A DNA stretch of 64,000 nucleotides, from assembly GCA_027924585.1 (NCBI GenBank), contig BSBM01001664.1, positions 806,001 to 870,000 of the forward strand, in the 5' to 3' direction. The notes beneath the pieces were generated by a model. The model was not told the DNA's origin, ran no database searches, and saw nothing but the letters and a program-made list of their open reading frames with translations. This document shows positions 1-9,400 of the stretch, one piece after another (position 1 is the stretch's first letter; the number at the start of each line of letters is the position of its first letter). Origin of the DNA: Larix kaempferi (Eukaryota; Streptophyta; Pinopsida; Pinales; Pinaceae). A program made the translations under genes and the position numbers.

Positions 1-584
1 AGACAGGTACATTGGGTTGTTGCGAAGCATGTGCTAAGATATTTGCATGGCACTGTGAAATTTGGACTGAGATATGCTTCCAGGAGTGACATGATATTTC
101 ATGGATATATAGATTCAGACTGGGCAGGAAGTGTCATGGACAGAAAGAGCACCTCAAGGTGTTGCTTCAGTTTGGGTCTGCAGTGATTTCCTGGTGCAGT
201 AGGAAGCAACCCTTAGTAGCATTGAGCACTTTAGAAGCAGAGTATATTGCAGCAAGTGTGGCGGCACAAGAAGCAGTATGGATTCGGAAGCTCTTTGCAG
301 GATTGTCCGGGCAAACACTTGAGCCTACCATTATTCACTGTGACAATCAAAGCTATGTGAAGCTTTCAGTGAACCCGGTATCTCATGACAGATCGAAGCA
401 TGTGGAAATCAAGTACCACTATATCAGAGATATGGTACAGAGAGGAGTAGTTCAGCTCCAGTACATCCCGACGGATGAACAGATTGCAAACATTCTCACC
501 AAGCCTCTTTCCAAAGTGAAGTTTGCGTACTTCCGTGAAAGACTTGGAGTATTGGAGAATGGTACCCTCAGTGAGAGGGAGTGA
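1..584 (+). pseudogene. Ty1/copia pol C-terminus (RNase H), 5' end outside window
   Basis: This is the end of a copia polyprotein. The RNase H domain removes RNA from RNA/DNA hybrids during reverse transcription in the virus-like particle. Seen: the connection region with AKHVLRYLHGT, DSDWAGS and RKSTSRCCFS, then LSTLEAEYIAAS with the catalytic Glu, HCDNQS with a catalytic Asp, DRSKHVEIKYHYIRD and DEQIANILTKPL, the usual copia C-terminus. The first ~170 bases are in frame 1 and the rest in frame 3, so one base appears to be missing near 170-178 (within the FSLGSAVISW motif). The stop is at 582-584. The purine run GTGAGAGGGAG overlapping the stop could be the polypurine tract. The family call is secure. 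The element was probably functional before the frameshift. Confidence 0.93.
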
Positions 585-596
585 TCATAGTCCCGC

Positions 597-899
597 ACAG
601 GCGGTCCTAGTAGACCAATAATGAACTCAATCCAGTTTGGACAAGTGGTCCTCGTAGACCTATAATGAGTTCACTCCAGATTGGGACAGGTGGTTCTTGT
701 AGACAATAGTGAGCGTAGCTCTGGTAGGACAGGCAATCCTTGTAGACCGATAATGAACTCTGTTCAGGACAGGCGGTCCTCATAGACCGATAATGAACTC
801 AGTCCAGTTTGGACATGCAGTCCTCGTAGACAAATAATGAGTTCAGTACAATATTGAACAGGCAGTCCTTCTAGACCGACAAGGAGTTCAGTCCAGTTG
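597..899 (+). repeat. Seven-copy 40-45 bp tandem repeat between copia pol and LTR
   Basis: Units begin at about 597, 641, 686, 729, 769, 813 and 858. Each has the pattern ACAGGCGGTCCT, GTAGACC, AATAATGA, GTTCAGTCCAGT with substitutions. The copies are diverged from each other, so the array is not recent. It lies between the copia stop codon/purine tract and the TGTTGATG LTR start. It may be 3' untranslated internal DNA or, if the LTR really begins at the TGATCATAG after the purine tract (582), a repeated U3 enhancer block. Confidence 0.9.
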
Positions 900-904
900 A
901 CAAT

Positions 905-1479
905 TGTTGATGTATTTGTAACTTCGAAATGTATTCACTTGTATATTGTATATTGTATTTTATTATTCTACCTCCAACAGAGATGTTTATTCCTCCGGTC
1001 GAAGAAGTCATTATTTTACTTGGGTCATATTAAGTCATTGAGGTCAATCCTCCCATGTATGTCGGGGCATTAGACCCCATAGTTAAGTTATTAATGGGTT
1101 ATTCGACTCTCCTAGAGAAATCGGCCCAGTCAGTTACACTTAGGGGCCGACCTGTTTAGCGTTAAGGATAAGTGAAAGGTAAAGTATAAATAGAGAGGGT
1201 GCTCCTCTCTATTTGATCATTTGCACACTCACTTCGTATTAGTGAGAGAGAGGAGGAGTTCGCACAAGTGGAGGAGGAAGCTGCTGGAGACCATCTCTTT
1301 GTTTTGGGGTTTTGTACTATTGCTCATTCTATCTTTGAGGAAGTTGCGGGGTTTTATCCTTTATGGTTTCATTGGTGAAATGCTTTGTGTCTCTTGTCTC
1401 TTGTGTTTGATTTGTTGTGCATGTTATTCTCTCAGTTAAGATCCTAGATCATATTGAATTAAATGATGAAAAACTAACA
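905..1479 (+). mobile_element. copia LTR (about 575 bp)
   Basis: The segment begins TGTTGATG and ends ACTAACA, i.e. TG...CA with matching TGTT/AACA ends, and is immediately followed by a primer-binding site. A TATA box (AGTATAAATAGAG) lies at about 1184-1192, followed by a short C/T-rich start region, as expected for the U3/R boundary. The left boundary is uncertain: no purine tract directly precedes 905, whereas one precedes 582. It carries the promoter and polyadenylation functions of the element. Confidence 0.75.
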
Positions 1480-1491
1480 TGGTATCAGAGC
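1480..1491 (+). other. Primer-binding site, initiator-Met tRNA type
   Basis: TGGTATCAGAGC follows the LTR end with no gap. It is complementary to the 3' end of plant initiator tRNA-Met, which primes minus-strand DNA synthesis. Because a pol end lies upstream of the LTR, this LTR has internal sequence on both sides. Confidence 0.9.
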
Positions 1492-1949
1492 TAGCCTAAA
1501 GGAAGGCATGTATGGCATTTACGACACTTGTCTCACTTGCAACATTTTGAAAGCTAGGGCTTTGTATAGCAAAACCTAGTTATCATGGAACTTTCGCTAT
1601 AAATCAATTTTGGAGAAGGCCTAGGATCTGAAAATTGGACAGGCCGAAGATGAAATTTTCTTGTACCTTGTGTCTGAATTTCAGCCTTAGATTCGTTGTG
1701 CTTTCTGAGATATGATCCGTACAAGTTAGGGTTTCTGCCTCTTCCAGAATGAAGCCCTAAACAGGTGACCTAGGAAAAAAAGTCATATCTCGAGCTAGGA
1801 AGATCCAAATGGAATTCCGCAAAAAGTGATAGTTAGGGAACTAACTGTAGTTTCACAGGTCCGATTTTCAGAGGCCGAAGTTGAAACAGTGACACGTGGC
1901 ATTCCGTACAAGTTCGCTATGTTGTTTCATCCCTTAAACAGGTCATGTT
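1492..1949 (+). other. copia untranslated leader, cut by the gypsy LTR
   Basis: This is noncoding sequence after the primer-binding site. It has no open frame of note and contains stretches such as AGGCCGAAG(A/T)TGAAA that occur twice. It stops where similarity to the gypsy LTR begins near 1950. No gag start survives, so the rest of this element was lost or displaced. Confidence 0.55.
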
Positions 1950-2445
1950 GGGAAACTTTCAGGGCCATTTTGAGGCCCTAAATGACCTTTTTTTGCAATT
2001 TGGGGTGGCCCCAATCGAAAGTTGTAAATCTCGGATAGACCTTTCCAACGGGCTACCGAGCGCCCCAAACGGAGATCGTATGCAAAAGTTACGACCCCGG
2101 GAAGTTGATGTACTAACTTACCCAAACGGGGCCCACATGACTTTTGGCGCTTCATCTCCTAGGGTTAGGTTTTTGGATGTCTAGGGTTTTTGACATTCCT
2201 GTTTATTGTAAAATGCCTTGAGAGCCTCATTGTAACCATCTTCTTGCGAAATGAGCGCAGCCGTCACATCTCTTCTCAGAGATAAGCCACCACCATTCCA
2301 GCAAGCTTGTTTTCCGCTGCATTTTACAGTTCTAGCTTTTTTCCTTATTGAATAGAAAACCAGTTTTACTGTATCTCTGTTATTTTGTGTTAAGCATCTG
2401 ATAATAATCTGTATTCATTTCGTTCTGCTCATAAAATCCGGATCA
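1950..2445 (+). mobile_element. gypsy 5' LTR, lacking about the first 100 bp
   Basis: It aligns with 7147-7663, starting at ACTTTC(A/G)GGGCCATTTTGAGG and ending ATCCGGATCA. Upstream of 1950 the sequence no longer matches the 3' LTR, so the U3 start is missing. It also lacks about 30 bp that the 3' LTR has near 7196-7228. The primer-binding site follows after one base. Confidence 0.9.
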
Positions 2446-2446
2446 G

Positions 2447-2458
2447 TGGTATCAGAGC
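2447..2458 (+). other. gypsy primer-binding site, initiator-Met tRNA type
   Basis: TGGTATCAGAGC lies one base after the 5' LTR end and is complementary to the 3' end of initiator tRNA-Met. Confidence 0.93.
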
Positions 2459-2483
2459 GGTCTGCTCCTTGTCGTCTTAATGC

Positions 2484-3494
2484 ATGTCCCCAACGAGGTC
2501 AGGGTACAAAGAATTGGGTCTCGAGCTTGTTTCTCTTGAGGACAAAAGCTCTCGCACGCCCAAGCGACCTCTCATGGCAGGAGAAAAGAAAGATGACGGG
2601 ACAGGAGATCCTATCAAAATGTTGCTTGAGGAATCCCTCACGCAGCAGAGGAACGAGATGATGGATAATTTCGGGCAAATCCTTCGGCGACTACCAACAG
2701 GCGACGCATCTTCCTCGAGCGGAGGCGCCGCCCCCTTCAAGGTACAAATCAACTTTGATATCCCTATATTTGAAGGACAGATAGACGCAGATGCTATAGA
2801 TAAGTGGTTGAATCTACTAGAAGGGTATTTTTCTGTCCATAACTTTTCGAATAAAGAAAAGATTACTTTTGCGCTCCTCAAAGCCGTTCCCCATGTCAAA
2901 GATTGGTGGGAAACATTCTGCGAGCAAAAGGACACAGAAGATGCCTCATTATTTTCAGTCACGGCCACTTGGGAATCCTTCAGGGATGCTATTAAGGAAC
3001 AACACTACCCTGTTGGAAGTTATGACGACTTGTATACCAAATGGACCACACTGCGACAAGAAAGAGACCAAGCAGTGCCAGAGTTCACAAATATCTTCCA
3101 TACCTTGCGCACCAAGCTGGGTATCAAAGATTCAGAGCGACATCTGGTGCTCAAGTATCGCGGTGGTTTGCATAGATACATCCAGACCGAAATGGAATTT
3201 TTGGACATCTCTTCCTTGGGCGCGGCCTACCGATATGCCGTCAAAATCGAGCAGAAGCTCAAACAAAAGACGCGGCAATTTGGGCCTGGGAACCCTTCAC
3301 AGCAAAATACAGGAAAGGGCGGCCCCAACCCACAGAATAAAGGACAGAGCAAAGATGGACAGTATCAGGACAACCAGTCCAAGCCGCAAGAAATAAAGGA
3401 CACCGGAAAAACAAAGAATGGTGCGACTTCCATAAGAGCCCTTGGCATAACACTGCTGATTGCCGCTCAAAGCAGTCGCTGGTGGCCGAAGTGA
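2484..3494 (+). CDS. gag: gypsy Gag (frame broken near the zinc knuckle)
   Basis: Gag is the structural protein that packages the element's RNA into particles. The 336-residue frame opens at an ATG 26 bases after the primer-binding site; a second ATG at 2574 (MAGEKKDD) is an alternative start. Residues ~80-240 form the retrotransposon Gag core (IPIFEGQIDADAIDKWLNLL, AVPHVKDWW, YDDLYTKW, VPEFTNIFHTLRTKLG). Residues ~260-315 are a Gln/Lys/Gly-rich linker. The nucleic-acid-binding knuckle is not in this frame: CDFH...H....C is read in the pol frame from 3413. A one-base loss near 3408-3420 explains this better than programmed frameshifting, because no standard slippery heptamer lies in the right phase. 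Confidence 0.92.
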   Translation: MSPTRSGYKELGLELVSLEDKSSRTPKRPLMAGEKKDDGTGDPIKMLLEESLTQQRNEMMDNFGQILRRLPTGDASSSSGGAAPFKVQINFDIPIFEGQIDADAIDKWLNLLEGYFSVHNFSNKEKITFALLKAVPHVKDWWETFCEQKDTEDASLFSVTATWESFRDAIKEQHYPVGSYDDLYTKWTTLRQERDQAVPEFTNIFHTLRTKLGIKDSERHLVLKYRGGLHRYIQTEMEFLDISSLGAAYRYAVKIEQKLKQKTRQFGPGNPSQQNTGKGGPNPQNKGQSKDGQYQDNQSKPQEIKDTGKTKNGATSIRALGITLLIAAQSSRWWPK

Positions 3495-6400
3495 AAGCAT
3501 CTGAATCAGATGCGGGTTCTGACTCTGAGTCCGAACCAGAAAGGGGAAGACGGATCATTGACGCGGAACCCAGTGCCACCATTGCTACCACCAAGCTCCA
3601 GCCTGATGAACCAGACGAGCCAGAAGAAGGAGAACGCCTCTTCCATTCACAGATGTGGGTAAAAGGCACCCCGCTGCAGTTCATTGTTGATAGTGGTAGC
3701 CAGAAGAATCTCATCTCAGCAGAAGTCGTCAAGCACCTGGCCCTACCGACAACGCCGCACCCACAACCCTACACCATTGGATGGCTCCGCAAAGGAAGCG
3801 ATCTCCGCGTCAGCCAACAGTGCCGGCTTCCATACGGCATCAAGCCCTTCAAGGACGAGGTATTGTGTGATGTTGCTCCTCTCGAAGTTTCAGATGTTCT
3901 TTTGGGCCAACCTTATTTATGGAAACGTCATGCTGTATATGAGTCTAGGCCTCGTAGTGTTATTATATCTTTGAACAGGAAATTGTACAGGATACCCGAG
4001 GCAGTCCCTCCTAGTGCTATTTCCTTGATCTCTGCCAAGCAATGCAGGAAGGTCATCTCTCAGACCGGGAAATTTGTCTTCTTTGTGATTCGCTCTCAGA
4101 GTGAAAGAAAGATCACAGCCACATCCCGAGCCTCCACGACCGATCTATCCCCACAACAGAAGCAAGTGGATAAGGTGGTGGAAGGATACTCAGATATCTT
4201 CTCCTCTCCGACCGGGGTACCTCTGCACTGCCAGGTCAAGCATCCCATCGATCTGACCCCAAGCGCCCCGCTACCCAATGGACCAGTCTATCGCCACTCT
4301 CTGTTGGAAAACGAGGAGATCAAGAGGCAGATCCAAGAATTGCTCAACAAGGGGCACATCCATCCCAGTTCATCACCTTGTGGGAGCCCAATCGTGCTGG
4401 TGCAGAAGAAAGATGGGACCTGGCGACTCTGCATTGATTACCGGGCCCTGGATAAAATCACAGTCCGTAACCGGTACCCGATCCCCCGAATTGACGACCT
4501 CCTTGATCAGCTCATGGGGGCCAAATACTTCAGTAAGATTGATCTGAAGTCTGGATACCACCAGGTCCCAATAGAACAGACAGATGTATGGAAGACTTCC
4601 TTCAAGTCAAAAGAAGGTCTTTTTGAATGGCTGGTCATGCCTTTTGGTTTGACAAATGCTCCAGCAACTTTTATGAGGATGATGGACGATATCGTACGAC
4701 CTTTCACCAACAATTTTGTAGTGGTGTATCTGGATGACATCCTCATCTACAGCAAGACTTGGGAGGAACACTTGCAGCATATTCAGCAGGTTCTGCACAC
4801 CCTGCGGAAGCACAAACTATATGCAAACTTGGAAAAATGCTCCTTCGGCATGGACAGGGTCCATTACTTAGGATACATCGTTGATCGACATGGTGTGCAT
4901 GTGGATCCAGCCAAGATCCAGGTCATCCGTGACTGGCCAGCCCCAACCACACTCACTGAACTTCGGAGCTTCTTGGGCCTCGCCAATTTCTATCGCCGGT
5001 TCGTGCTGGGATTCTCTCATATCGCATGGGCCCTCAGCCAAGTGACCAGGGGTGGTGGTAAGGCAAAATTTGTGTGGGGCCTGTCCCAGCAACAAGCCTT
5101 CGATGATTTGAAGAAGCGTTTGTGCTCATCGCCGGTACTCTCATTACCGAACCTGCAACATCCCTTTGTGATCGAGACAGATGCTTCAGATTATGCGGTG
5201 GGTGCCATTCTCACTCAACACGGACACCCCGTGGCATATCATAGTGAGACACTATCAGATGCTGTCCGCAAGTACCCTACCTATGACAAAGAAATGTACT
5301 CCATTGTACAAGCCTGCCGCCAGTGGAGACATTACATTCTTGGGAAGGAGACAGTCATCCACACTGATCACAAGCCACTACAGTTCATGCAGACCCAAGG
5401 AAAATTGCAGAATGAACGCCATCAGAAGTGGTCAACATATTTACTGCAGTTCCACCTCAACATCAAATATAAAACAGGGAGTACCAACCGAGTTGCTGAC
5501 TGCCTCAGTCGACCTCCAGTCGCCGCACTTACCACAGTGCTAGACTCTTGTGGCCACGAGACCTCCGGATGGCCCCACCTCTACGAGACAGACCCTGACT
5601 TCTCCGCCACCTATCAAATGTTGGGCACCAACTCAGGGGTTGCTAATTTCCATCTTCAGGACGGGTTGTTGTGTCATCTGGGCCATCTCTGCGTTCCATC
5701 AAGCGAGCGTGCGAAGCTGATTTGGGAAGCTCACTATAGTCGGGTGGCAGGACACTTTGGCGTCGAAAAGACAGTGGCAGTGTTGCAGAAACATTTCTAC
5801 TGGCCGAAACTTCGACAGGATGTCGGCAAGTATATCAGGTCATGCACCGCTTGCGCTATTGCCAAACCGACCACTAAGAAACAGGGCCTATACACCCCTC
5901 TGCCTACTCCTGACAGGCCGTGGGAATCCATCTCAATGGACTACATGTCGGGCCTTCTGTCCACCAAGAGGGGAAATGACTGTGTTTTTGTGGTTGTAGA
6001 TCGCTTTTCCAAGATGGCGATTCTAGCCTCTTGCAAGAAGAACATCACAGCAGAAGCCACTGCCAAGCTCTTCTTTGAACGAGTATGGGTACATTTTGGG
6101 ATCCCACAGACCATTATCTCAGACCGTGACAGTCGGTTCCTCAACTCATTCTGGTCAAGCCTCTGGTCACTGCTGGATACCAAGCTCACCAAATCCACTG
6201 CCTTCCACCCCCAGACCGATGGACAAATGGAGGTCGTCAACCGGATGGTCGTACATATCCTGCGCATGTACAATTCAACACACCCCCGCACATGGGATGA
6301 AAGTCTCCCCTATGTCCAACATAGCTACAACCGAGCCCTGCATAGCTCAACTGGCCACAGCCCCTTTCAGGTGGGGTTGGGATTCCAACCATTGGGCCCC

Positions 6401-7030
6401 ATGGATGTTGCACTCCCCCTTGCGACCACCTCGGCCGACTCGTCCCCAGAAGCTGACAAAGCCGCCCGGTTCATTGAACGGATCCAGCATATCCGCCAAC
6501 AGGTTCAGGATATTCTACAGAATTCTAATGCCAAGTACAAGCAGCGCCATGATCAACATCGGGTGCCACATAAGTTTCAGGTGGGCGACAAAGTTTGGTT
6601 GCATCTGCAGAAAGAACGCCTTACAGTGCCCCATCGAAAGCTTCGCCCACTCCGTTATGGGACGTACACCATCACCAAGGCGGTGGGTGACAATGCTTTT
6701 GAGCTCAACATTCCCCCCTTCCTTGGTCTGCATCCAGTCTTCAACATGGCTCTCCTTCGGCCATATTTCCCACCACTATTAGATACCTCAGAGATAGCAG
6801 AGATGTTGACACCAACAGAGCTCAACCCTGACTGCCTACAACAAGCATCCAGTGATCAGATTGCAGACACACAGATCAAGGGCACTCGACATCAAAGGAT
6901 CCAGCTTTATCGAGTTGTCAAAGCAGGGCAGCTCCTGCACCAAGGCAAGTGGCTCACACGAGGCCAAATTCAGCAGAAATTTCCTCATCTTATGGGGGAA
7001 CTCAACGCAATGGAGACCATTGCTTCCTAA
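3413..7030 (+). CDS. pol: gypsy Pol: protease, RT, RNase H, integrase
   Basis: The frame is open from the Gag zinc knuckle (KEWCDFHKSP at 3413) to TAA at 7028. Counting from codon 3482 it has 1,182 residues. In order: protease with DSG at ~70-72; reverse transcriptase with KKDGTWRLCIDYRALD and the catalytic YLDD at ~416-419; RNase H beginning ETDASDYAVGA (Asp ~567); integrase zinc-binding region ~750-800 (CTACAIAK); integrase core with catalytic Asp ~820 (SMDYM), Asp ~880 (SDRDSRF) and Glu ~917 (DGQMEVVNR), the usual D-D-35-E spacing. The tail after ~1,080 (LYRVVKAGQ, GKWLTRGQI) vaguely resembles a chromodomain. No stop or frameshift lies in the 3.5 kb, so the enzymes look intact. There is no proper ATG at 3482, so expression depends on reading through from gag. 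Confidence 0.95.
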   Translation, partial: KEWCDFHKSPWHNTADCRSKQSLVAEVKASESDAGSDSESEPERGRRIIDAEPSATIATTKLQPDEPDEPEEGERLFHSQMWVKGTPLQFIVDSGSQKNLISAEVVKHLALPTTPHPQPYTIGWLRKGSDLRVSQQCRLPYGIKPFKDEVLCDVAPLEVSDVLLGQPYLWKRHAVYESRPRSVIISLNRKLYRIPEAVPPSAISLISAKQCRKVISQTGKFVFFVIRSQSERKITATSRASTTDLSPQQKQVDKVVEGYSDIFSSPTGVPLHCQVKHPIDLTPSAPLPNGPVYRHSLLENEEIKRQIQELLNKGHIHPSSSPCGSPIVLVQKKDGTWRLCIDYRALDKITVRNRYPIPRIDDLLDQLMGAKYFSKIDLKSGYHQVPIEQTDVWKTSFKSKEGLFEWLVMPFGLTNAPATFMRMMDDIVRPFTNNFVVVYLDDILIYSKTWEEHLQHIQQVLHTLRKHKLYANLEKCSFGMDRVHYLGYIVDRHGVHVDPAKIQVIRDWPAPTTLTELRSFLGLANFYRRFVLGFSHIAWALSQVTRGGGKAKFVWGLSQQQAFDDLKKRLCSSPVLSLPNLQHPFVIETDASDYAVGAILTQHGHPVAYHSETLSDAVRKYPTYDKEMYSIVQACRQWRHYILGKETVIHTDHKPLQFMQTQGKLQNERHQKWSTYLLQFHLNIKYKTGSTNRVADCLSRPPVAALTTVLDSCGHETSGWPHLYETDPDFSATYQMLGTNSGVANFHLQDGLLCHLGHLCVPSSERAKLIWEAHYSRVAGHFGVEKTVAVLQKHFYWPKLRQDVGKYIRSCTACAIAKPTTKKQGLYTPLPTPDRPWESISMDYMSGLLSTKRGNDCVFVVVDRFSKMAILASCKKNITAEATAKLFFERVWVHFGIPQTIISDRDSRFLNSFWSSLWSLLDTKLTKSTAFHPQTDGQMEVVNRMVVHILRMYNSTHPRTWDESLPYVQHSYNRALHSSTGHSPFQVGLGFQPLGPMDVALPLATTSADSSPEADKAARFIERIQHIRQQVQDILQNSNAKYKQRHDQHRVPHKFQVGDKVWLHLQKERLTVPHRKLRPLRYGTYTITKAVGDNAFELNIPPFLGLHPVFNMALLRPYFPPLLDTSEIAEMLTPTELNPDCLQQASSDQIADTQIKGTRHQRIQLYRVVKAGQLLHQGKWLTRGQIQQKFPHLMGELNAMETIAS

Positions 7031-7041
7031 GAAGGGAGGAT
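7029..7041 (+). other. gypsy polypurine tract
   Basis: AAGAAGGGAGGAT overlaps the pol stop codon and abuts the 3' LTR. It would prime plus-strand DNA synthesis. Confidence 0.85.
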
Positions 7042-7663
7042 TGATCCAGGTGGATATTGGTGGCCACCCACCTTTCCAACTGGCTCAAAACAGTTTATGG
7101 CAATTTTGGTATTGTACTATTTTTAGCAGTTTTTCGGGTCCTAAACTTTCGGGGCCATTTTGAGGCCCTAAATGACATTTTTTGGCAATTTGGGGGGCCA
7201 AATGGTTGCCCCCGGCTTACATTTGGCCCTAGTCGAAAGTTGTAAATCTCGGATAGAACTTTCCAACGGGCTACCGAGCGCCCCAAACGGAGATCGTATG
7301 CAAAAGTTACGACCCCGGGAAGTTGATGTACTAACTTACCCAAACGGGTCCCACATGACTTTTGGCGCTTCATCTCCTAGGGTTAGGTTTTTGGATGTCT
7401 AGGGTTTTTGACATTCCTGTTTATTGTAAAAGGCCTTGAGAGCCTCATTGTAACCATCTTCTTGCAAAATGAGCGCAGCCGTCACATCTCTTCTCAGAGA
7501 TAAGCCGCCACCATTCCAACAAGCTTGTTTTCCGCTGCATTTTACAGTTCTAGCTTTTTTCCTTATTGAATAGAAAACCAGTTTTACTGTATCTCTGTTA
7601 TTTTGTGTTAAGCATCTGATAATAATCTGTATTCATTTCGTTCTGCTCATCAAATCCGGATCA
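7042..7663 (+). mobile_element. gypsy 3' LTR, complete (622 bp)
   Basis: It starts TGATCC and ends GGATCA, a perfect 6-bp inverted repeat, and follows the purine tract directly. It contains the ~100 bp U3 start and a ~30 bp block missing in the 5' LTR. The rest is nearly identical to the 5' copy. It is flanked on the right by CATTT. Confidence 0.95.
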
Positions 7664-8009
7664 CATTTAGTTCTGGAAAAAAATATTTTCTAAAGGTCAT
7701 GTAGGAGGTTGCATGGTGTCAAGCATCCATGTATGTATCCAAGGAGAAAACAAATTCTTGAACAAAACTTCATTTGTGCCAATTTTACATTGTGAAATAA
7801 GAGAATGAGCATATTTAGGAGATTTACCAGTCTCTTGAGCTTTGCTTTATCCTCTTTCTTTTGATTATGCCTCTCTTTAATCGTCTCCCATGGTGATCAA
7901 CAATGATCTGCATCATGTTTATTCTTGCCACAATTTCCATACTGACAATCTAATCTCTTGTTGTGGTTGTATTTTCCCCCTTTCCCGTGAAATTCTTCCT
8001 TTTGTGTCC
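7664..8009 (-). pseudogene. Noncoding flank with a possible copia Gag zinc-knuckle remnant
   Basis: On the minus strand, roughly 7985 to 7860, a short frame reads CGKNKHDADHC followed by SPWETIKERHNQKKEDKAK. This is the H-x4-C half of a CCHC knuckle and the basic stretch that follows it in copia Gag. The upstream cysteine spacing is irregular and a stop follows the last Cys. I see nothing else in this stretch. The call is tentative. Confidence 0.35.
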
Positions 8010-8664
8010 TAAGTACGACAAAAGTACAACAAAATTACCCTTCATACTAGTGTATCAATAGGTTTTACAATATGCAATAAGTACGACAAAAGTGGTATGC
8101 AAAACAATTCACAATCTCTGTAATAGTGAACTCAACATGAAAAATAATGTAATGGAAATACAAGGTTTAGGTATGAGTCTCTGCCACCTTTTACAATACA
8201 ATTATTTGTGATAGTTTTATGAAATCTACACAATAGTTTATGCACACAACTCCGAAGGTACAATGCAAATTCAAGGCATAATGAAGCCTCTATTTACTAT
8301 ATTTTCCAATAATAAATGAGCACATATTAACATGCTATGTGCAAACAACTGATGAATCCATCCAATAGTCGACATGCAAGTGAGTAGAGTGAGTGAACTC
8401 AATATACCATCCCTGAATTCTAGGTCATTTAAAAAGTATCAACATCCTTTGTACCATGATTTCCACCACCCAAGTTGCAAAACTGTACTTAAAGAAAAAC
8501 ATTATTGAAACCAAATTGACATGGGTGATTACTAACAATTGAAAGCATGTAATACTCAAAACTTTAAACTATAGATGATTGATTCACATTACATATGGTA
8601 AACCCTATCCATGACCACTTGATACCAAAACTTAGATTAACCTAGGAACTTTTATTCTTCCTCT

Positions 8665-8750
8665 TAAAGTACTATGTCCGGACCCTTTGATTCTTCCTCT
8701 TGAAGTACTATGTCCGGACCCTTTGATTCTTCCTCTTGAAGTACTATGGA
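8665..8750 (+). repeat. 33-bp tandem repeat in copy A
   Basis: About three units of TTCTTCCTCTTGAAGTACTATG separated by TCCGGACCCTTTGA. The same array is present in copy B near 13993-14085, so it existed before the 5.3 kb duplication. Confidence 0.85.
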
Positions 8751-9348
8751 TTAGTGGCATTGTTGACTACCTCATTCTGGGGCTTGTATCCCTAAGGTTG
8801 GTGTCCGGGGCTCCTAGGGGAAGGTCTTTGTGTCACATGAGCCACTATTTGATTTCCACACAAGTGACAATGTTCCAGCTCAGAGGCACTTGCCTCCTCA
8901 CTTTTTCAGAAATGAAATATGAAACACATTATGTATTTTGATAGTGGGAGGTAGTGCTAGCTCGTAAGCTACTGATCCCAATCTGTTCAAGACTTCCAGT
9001 CACCCTATGCACCCATCCTAGCCTCTTTTCAGCAGAGTGCCCTCTCTCCTTAGGCCCTACACAGTGATGATGCCATCTTGTCTCCCAGGCCTTCAACCAT
9101 GATTTGAGGGGGGGCATTGAGGTTTTTTTAGTATAGTTGGGGTTAGATGGGGCATTACGATCCCCCCTGCTTACTCTAGCTTTCAGAGTGAATCAATTTG
9201 TTCATTTTTAGCTGTTTTTATCAGTTTTTTGTCACTTTGGGGGAAAATACCCCAAGTTACCCACATCTCATATTATTTTATGTTATATTTTTACATTGAC
9301 ATTATATTGGCTTGTCAGCTTGGTTATTTTGTAAAAGTGAGCTGAGAA

Positions 9349-9400
9349 GGCTATAAATAGACCTCTCCTCACTCATTTGTAAATGATAACACAAGGGATA
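9349..9400 (+). promoter_or_regulatory. LTR-like promoter (TATA box), copy A
   Basis: GCTATAAATAGACC lies at 9350-9363 and is followed by a C/T-rich stretch, the layout of plant LTR core promoters. It lies about 235 bp after the G-rich tract. The copy B equivalent is at about 14595. No transcription data are available. Confidence 0.5.

Larger units (their letters stand above)
1950..7663 (+). mobile_element. Ty3/gypsy LTR retrotransposon, nearly complete
   Basis: Order: truncated 5' LTR, primer-binding site, gag, protease, reverse transcriptase, RNase H, integrase, purine tract, 3' LTR. Protease-RT-RNase H-integrase is the gypsy order. In the last ~415 bp the two LTRs differ at about seven positions by eye (near 1.7%), so the insertion is young compared with the decayed copia copies in the window. 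The C-terminus after integrase could be a diverged chromodomain, which would place it near the chromoviruses; that is inference. The 5' flank is lost, so the target duplication cannot be tested (3' flank CATTT). Confidence 0.95.

Noticed and set aside
3405-3421. Programmed -1 frameshift between gag and pol
   Set aside because: No slippery heptamer in the right phase. The zinc knuckle falls in the pol frame, which points to a deletion instead.
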